In this document: one piece after another, positions 21,700 to 25,697 of the stretch
Layout: the number at the start of each line of letters is the position of its first letter
Position numbering within the stretch: the first letter of the stretch is position 1
Notes under the pieces: model-generated
The model's database searches: none
What the model was told of the DNA's origin: nothing
The model's input: only the letters and a program-made list of their open reading frames with translations
Position numbers and translations under genes: made by a program
From: Pseudomonadota bacterium
GTDB lineage: Bacteria; Pseudomonadota; Gammaproteobacteria; Burkholderiales; Gallionellaceae
Assembly: GCA_021847165.1 (NCBI GenBank)
Contig: JAJZUH010000005.1
Span: 1-25,697, forward strand
Reading direction: 5' to 3'
Length of the DNA stretch: 25,697 nucleotides

Positions 21700-24600
21700 A
21701 TGTTCCGCACCTCGATAGGTAAAGCTGCCCTTTCTTCCTTCCGTCTCGACAAGCTGCGCGCCGCGCTGGATGCCACGAAATCCGGCATCACCCTCGAAGA
21801 CACCCGCCACTGCTATTTCACCGAACTGTCCGCCGAGCTGACGCCTGCCGAAGCCGGGCTGCTCGACCGGCTGCTCGGGCTGGACAAGGGCGCAGGCGCG
21901 CCGCAGGGCGACGGCAAGGTGCAGACGCTGCTGGTCATCCCGCGCCTCGGCACCATCTCGCCCTGGTCGTCCAAGGCCACCGACATCGCCCGCCATTGCA
22001 GCCTGCCGCAGGTGAAGCGCATCGAGCGCGGCGTGGTGTATTACCTGAAGAACAAGAGCGGCAAACCGCTGAGCGAGGCGGAGCAGAAGGCCGTGCTGCC
22101 GCTGCTGCACGACCGCATGACCGAATCCGTCATCGCCGACGCGACCGGCATCGAAGACCGCATTTTCAAGCACGGCACGCCGCAGCCGCTCACCAGCGTG
22201 GACATCCTGCGCGCCGGCCGCGCCGCGCTGGAAGCCGCCAACCGCGAACTGGGGCTGGCGCTTTCCGCAGACGAGATCGACTACCTGGTGGAGAACTTCG
22301 GCAAGCTCGGGCGCAATCCCACCGACGTCGAGCTGATGATGTTCGCGCAGGCCAACTCCGAGCACTGCCGCCACAAGATCTTCAACGCCGACTGGATCAT
22401 CGACGACGAGCAGCAGGGCATCTCGCTGTTCGGCATGATCCGCAACACGCACAAGCTGCATCCGGAAGGCACCGTGGTGGCCTATTCCGACAACTCCTCC
22501 GTTATCGAGGGCGCCGAGATCGAGCGTTTCTACCCGCGCCGGGACGGCAGCTACGCCTACAGCCGCGAGCTCACCCACACCCTGATGAAAGTGGAGACGC
22601 ACAACCACCCGACCGCCATCGCGCCGTTCGCGGGTGCTGCCACCGGTTCCGGCGGCGAGATCCGCGACGAAGGCGCCACCGGCACCGGTTCCAAGCCCAA
22701 GGCCGGCCTGACCGGGTTCTCGGTGTCCAACCTCAATATCCCCGGTTTCGAGCAGCCATGGGAAGCCGATCCGATCGGCAAGCCGGGGCGCATCGCCTCG
22801 CCGCTGCAGATCATGATCGACGGCCCGCTCGGCGGCGCCGCCTTCAACAACGAATTCGGCCGCCCCAACCTGGCCGGCTACTTCCGCACCTTTGAAGAGC
22901 AGGTGAACGGCGAAGTGCGCGGCTACCACAAGCCCATCATGCTGGCGGGCGGCGTCGGCAACATCAAGGCCGAGCACACCCACAAGCACGAATTGCCGAA
23001 TGGCGCGGTGCTGATCCAGCTGGGCGGCCCCGGCATGCTGATCGGCCTGGGCGGCGGCGCGGCATCCAGCATGGATACCGGCGCCAATGCAGAAAACCTC
23101 GATTTCGATTCGGTGCAGCGCGGCAACCCGGAGATGCAGCGCCGCGCGCAGGAAGTCATCGACCGCTGCTGGCAGATGGGCGACAACAACCCCATCCTCT
23201 CCATCCACGACGTCGGCGCGGGCGGCATCTCCAATGCGCTGCCGGAACTGGTGCACGGCGGCGGCAAGGGCGCGCATTTCGAGTTGCGCTCGGTGCCGAA
23301 CGAAGAGCGCGGCATGTCGCCGATGCAGATCTGGAGCAACGAGGCGCAGGAGCGCTACGTGCTGGCCATCCCGGTGGAGCGAGTGCTGGAATTCAAGCAA
23401 CTGTGCGAGCGCGAGCGCTGCCCCTTCGCCGTGCTGGGCCATGCCATCCCGGAAGACCGCCTCGAAGTGCATGACGAGGAGTTCGGCAACAACGCGGTGG
23501 ACATGCCGCTCTCCGTGCTGCTGGGCAAGCCGCCCAGGATGACGCGCAAGGTGCAGCGCGAGCAGGTGAGGCTGCCGAAGTTCGACACCCGCAACATCGT
23601 GCTGAAGGATGCCATCGAGCGTGTGCTGCGTCTGCCCAGCGTGGCCGACAAGACCTTCCTGATCAGCATCGGTGACCGTACCGTGGGCGGCATGACCGCG
23701 CGCGACCAGATGGTCGGCCCGTGGCAAGTGCCGGTGGCCGATGTGGCCGTCACGCTGATGGGCTACAACACTTGTCTGGCCGAAGCCTTCGCGCTGGGCG
23801 AGCGCACCCCCATCGCCGTGCTCAATGGACCGGCTTCCGGGCGCATGGCCATCGGCGAGGCGATCACCAACATCGCCGCGGCGCAGATCGACAAGATCGG
23901 CGACATCAAGCTCTCCGCCAACTGGATGGCCGCCGCCGGCCACCACGGGGAAGATGCCGCACTGTTTGATACCGTCAAGGCGGTGGGCATGGAGCTATGC
24001 CCGCAGCTCGGCATCAGCATCCCCGTGGGTAAGGATTCGATGAGTATGAAGACCACGTGGAAGGAAGGCGAACAGGCCAAGGCCGTCACCGCGCCGCTCT
24101 CGCTCATCGTCTCCGCCTTCGCGCCGTGCAGCGATGCGCGCAAGACGCTCACCCCGCAACTGGTGCCGGATACCGACACCGTGGTGCTGCTGTTCGATCT
24201 CGGCTGCGGCCGGAACCGCCTTGGCGGCTCGGCACTGGCGCAGGTGTACAAGCAGGTGGGAGATGTGGCGCCGGACGTGGACAGCGCGAAGCAGCTCAAG
24301 GCCTTCTTCAACCTCATCCAGCGCCTCAACCGCGAAGGCAAGCTGCTGGCCTACCACGACCGTTCCGATGGCGGCATGTTTGCAGCGCTGTGCGAGATGA
24401 GCTTCGCATCGCACATCGGCCTGGATATCCGCCTGGACGAATGCAAGGGCGACGACCTGTCCATCCTGTTCAACGAAGAGCTCGGCGCGCTGGTGCAGGT
24501 GCGCCGCGCCGACCTGGCCGACATCTTCGTGCAGTGCGACGACGCCGGTCTGGGCAACGTGCACGAAGTGGCGCGCCTCAACACCGGCGGCACCATCGCC

Positions 24601-25581
24601 ATCACGCGCGGCAAGGTACAGCTGTACAGCGAGAACGCCATCGCGCTGCGCCGCATCTGGTCCGAGACTACGTACCAGTTGCAGAAGCTGCGCGACAACC
24701 CAAGCTGCGCACAGCAGGAATACGACCGCACGCTGGATGCGAAGGACCCCGGCCTGCATGTGCGGCTGACCTATGACCTCAACGAGAACGTCGCGCCGGC
24801 CTTGCTGAAGACCCGCCCCAGGATGGCCATCCTGCGCGAGCAGGGCGTCAACGGCCACGTCGAGATGGCGGCTGCGTTCGATCGCGCCGGCTTCGCCGCC
24901 GTGGACGTGCACATGAGCGACATCATCAGCGGCCGCGTGAAGCTGGCCGACTTCAAGGGCGTGGTGGCCTGCGGCGGCTTCTCCTACGGCGACGTGCTGG
25001 GTGCGGGCGAGGGCTGGGCGAAATCCATCCTGTTCAACCCGCGTGCACGCGACGAGTTCGAAGGATTCTTCAACAGGAACGATACGTTTGCGTTAGGCGT
25101 GTGCAACGGCTGCCAGATGATGAGCAACCTGCACGAGATCATCCCCGGTGCCGAGAACTGGGCGCACTTCTCGCGCAACCAGTCGGAACAGTTCGAAGCC
25201 CGCTTTGTGATGGTCGAAGTGCAGCAATCGCCGTCCATCCTGTTCAAGGACATGGAAGGCAGCCGCATGCCCATCGTCGTCGCCCACGGCGAAGGCTATG
25301 CCGACTTCGGCGGCACCAAGCGCCTGCACGACGCGCAACCGCTGGTCACGCTGCGCTATGTCGACCACTACGGCAAGGCGACCACCACCTATCCGCTCAA
25401 CCCCAACGGCTCGCCGCAGGGCATCACCGGCCTCACCACGCAGGACGGCCGCTTCAGCATCATGATGCCGCACCCCGAGCGCGTGTTCCGTGCCGTGCAG
25501 AACTCCTGGTATCCGAAGGAGTGGCAGGAGAACGGCGCGTGGCTGCGCATGTTCCAGAATGCGCGGAAGTGGGTGGGGTAA
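21700..25581 (+). CDS. purL: phosphoribosylformylglycinamidine synthase, single-chain PurL
   Basis: 1,293 residues, the length of the large proteobacterial enzyme (E. coli about 1,295). It converts FGAR, glutamine and ATP to FGAM, the fourth step of purine synthesis. In order: a PurS-like N-terminal domain (~1-150), a linker helical domain (~165-215), and two AIRS-type synthetase halves (N219-[20 protein letters not shown] and [31 protein letters not shown]; then [11 protein letters not shown] and KDSMSMK). A class I glutamine amidotransferase follows at ~1040-1293. The amidotransferase triad is C1135 (GVCNGC), H1258 and E1260 (in MPHPERVF); the cysteine number matches the characterised enterobacterial enzyme. 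It is transcribed alone, divergently from nnrD, and ends in a REP-like repeat and a strong terminator. Confidence 0.98.
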   Translation: MFRTSIGKAALSSFRLDKLRAALDATKSGITLEDTRHCYFTELSAELTPAEAGLLDRLLGLDKGAGAPQGDGKVQTLLVIPRLGTISPWSSKATDIARHCSLPQVKRIERGVVYYLKNKSGKPLSEAEQKAVLPLLHDRMTESVIADATGIEDRIFKHGTPQPLTSVDILRAGRAALEAANRELGLALSADEIDYLVENFGKLGRNPTDVELMMFAQANSEHCRHKIFNADWIIDDEQQGISLFGMIRNTHKLHPEGTVVAYSDNSSVIEGAEIERFYPRRDGSYAYSRELTHTLMKVETHNHPTAIAPFAGAATGSGGEIRDEGATGTGSKPKAGLTGFSVSNLNIPGFEQPWEADPIGKPGRIASPLQIMIDGPLGGAAFNNEFGRPNLAGYFRTFEEQVNGEVRGYHKPIMLAGGVGNIKAEHTHKHELPNGAVLIQLGGPGMLIGLGGGAASSMDTGANAENLDFDSVQRGNPEMQRRAQEVIDRCWQMGDNNPILSIHDVGAGGISNALPELVHGGGKGAHFELRSVPNEERGMSPMQIWSNEAQERYVLAIPVERVLEFKQLCERERCPFAVLGHAIPEDRLEVHDEEFGNNAVDMPLSVLLGKPPRMTRKVQREQVRLPKFDTRNIVLKDAIERVLRLPSVADKTFLISIGDRTVGGMTARDQMVGPWQVPVADVAVTLMGYNTCLAEAFALGERTPIAVLNGPASGRMAIGEAITNIAAAQIDKIGDIKLSANWMAAAGHHGEDAALFDTVKAVGMELCPQLGISIPVGKDSMSMKTTWKEGEQAKAVTAPLSLIVSAFAPCSDARKTLTPQLVPDTDTVVLLFDLGCGRNRLGGSALAQVYKQVGDVAPDVDSAKQLKAFFNLIQRLNREGKLLAYHDRSDGGMFAALCEMSFASHIGLDIRLDECKGDDLSILFNEELGALVQVRRADLADIFVQCDDAGLGNVHEVARLNTGGTIAITRGKVQLYSENAIALRRIWSETTYQLQKLRDNPSCAQQEYDRTLDAKDPGLHVRLTYDLNENVAPALLKTRPRMAILREQGVNGHVEMAAAFDRAGFAAVDVHMSDIISGRVKLADFKGVVACGGFSYGDVLGAGEGWAKSILFNPRARDEFEGFFNRNDTFALGVCNGCQMMSNLHEIIPGAENWAHFSRNQSEQFEARFVMVEVQQSPSILFKDMEGSRMPIVVAHGEGYADFGGTKRLHDAQPLVTLRYVDHYGKATTTYPLNPNGSPQGITGLTTQDGRFSIMMPHPERVFRAVQNSWYPKEWQENGAWLRMFQNARKWVG

Positions 25582-25588
25582 GTACGTC

Positions 25589-25641
25589 ATTCCGGCCCTT
25601 CGACAGGCTCAGGATAAACTGACCTGCGGTCAAGCCGGAAT
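25589..25641. repeat. REP-like imperfect inverted repeat after purL
   Basis: Outer arms ATTCCGGC (25589-25596) and GCCGGAAT (25634-25641) enclose a 37-bp centre. The centre carries CTTCGACAGGCTCAGGA (25598-25614), a sequence widely dispersed in proteobacterial intergenic DNA, and a small GACC-TGC-GGTC hairpin. It begins eight bases after the purL stop. This looks like one copy of a repetitive extragenic palindrome family; only one copy is in this window. Confidence 0.55.
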
Positions 25642-25655
25642 CCGGCGGTTGGAGA

Positions 25656-25688
25656 AATAAAGAGCGACCTGATGGTCGCTCTTTTATT
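25656..25688 (+). terminator. rho-independent terminator of purL
   Basis: AGAGCGACC (25661-25669), loop TGAT and GGTCGCTCT (25674-25682) form a perfect 9-bp stem, extended by A/T pairs and followed by TTTTATT. It lies about 80 bases past the purL stop, beyond the repeat. Confidence 0.92.
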
Positions 25689-25697
25689 GTCGCGTCG

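Noticed and set aside
21682..23946. very long open frame (754 codons) antisense to purL
   Set aside because: Composition is His/Gly/Ala/Arg-biased with no domain, as expected opposite a GC-rich gene; purL itself has full motif support.
1..25697. CRISPR arrays, tRNA/rRNA genes, insertion sequences, prophage or integrase genes
   Set aside because: No regularly spaced direct repeats, no cloverleaf or rRNA-like sequence, and no transposase or integrase motifs were seen on either strand.

Overview
The window looks like chromosomal DNA of a betaproteobacterium. The gene content and order (divergent bamD and rluD-pgeF, a single-chain PurL of about 1,290 residues, the yceI/cytochrome b561 pair, MlaA, HtpX, RimO) fit the Nitrosomonadales, perhaps a Gallionella/Sideroxydans-like lineage. 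That assignment is inference from gene style; no rRNA marker is present. I see no tRNA or rRNA gene, insertion sequence, prophage, integrase or CRISPR array. The right part (about 7.7 to 25.6 kb) is visibly GC-rich and densely coding. The left part (0 to 6.4 kb) is more AT-rich and has larger intergenic gaps.

Left part. Two tiny single-span membrane proteins (38 and 37 residues, at 55 and 5538) share the pattern S7-N8-x-G10-K11 plus D15, a strong Shine-Dalgarno and a downstream GC hairpin. Between them lie a periplasmic class I cytochrome c and a minus-strand operon of cytochrome b561, a YceI lipocalin-like protein and a secreted FecR-domain protein with an Arg-rich tail. Then come the membrane protease HtpX and the lipid-asymmetry lipoprotein MlaA, whose genes converge on a perfect 28-bp palindrome. 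A winged-helix-like protein and a GIY-YIG protein follow the second tiny gene.

Middle part. A Nudix hydrolase follows the outer-membrane assembly lipoprotein BamD on the minus strand. BamD is head-to-head with RluD (23S pseudouridine synthase), their start codons sharing two bases, and RluD overlaps the PgeF multicopper polyphenol oxidase family protein. A large 7TMR-DISM/PAS hybrid histidine kinase, an MHS-family symporter and a chemoreceptor carrying a C-terminal PilZ (c-di-GMP) domain form a sensing and transport block.

Right part. A plus-strand run encodes a ZIP metal transporter, RimO (ribosomal protein S12 methylthiotransferase), a CxxCxxCC protein, the fluoride channel CrcB and a DUF190 protein. 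On the minus strand are a DUF2934 protein with a histone-like Lys/Ala tail, then an operon of NAD(P)H-hydrate dehydratase, a DUF2937 membrane protein and a degenerate spermidine-synthase-like enzyme. PurL is transcribed divergently from that operon and is followed by a REP-like inverted repeat and a strong terminator.

The best candidates for undescribed biology are the two paralogous micro-membrane proteins, the FecR-domain protein with an Arg-rich tail inside a b561/YceI operon, and the PilZ-fused chemoreceptor with a candidate sigma-28 promoter.
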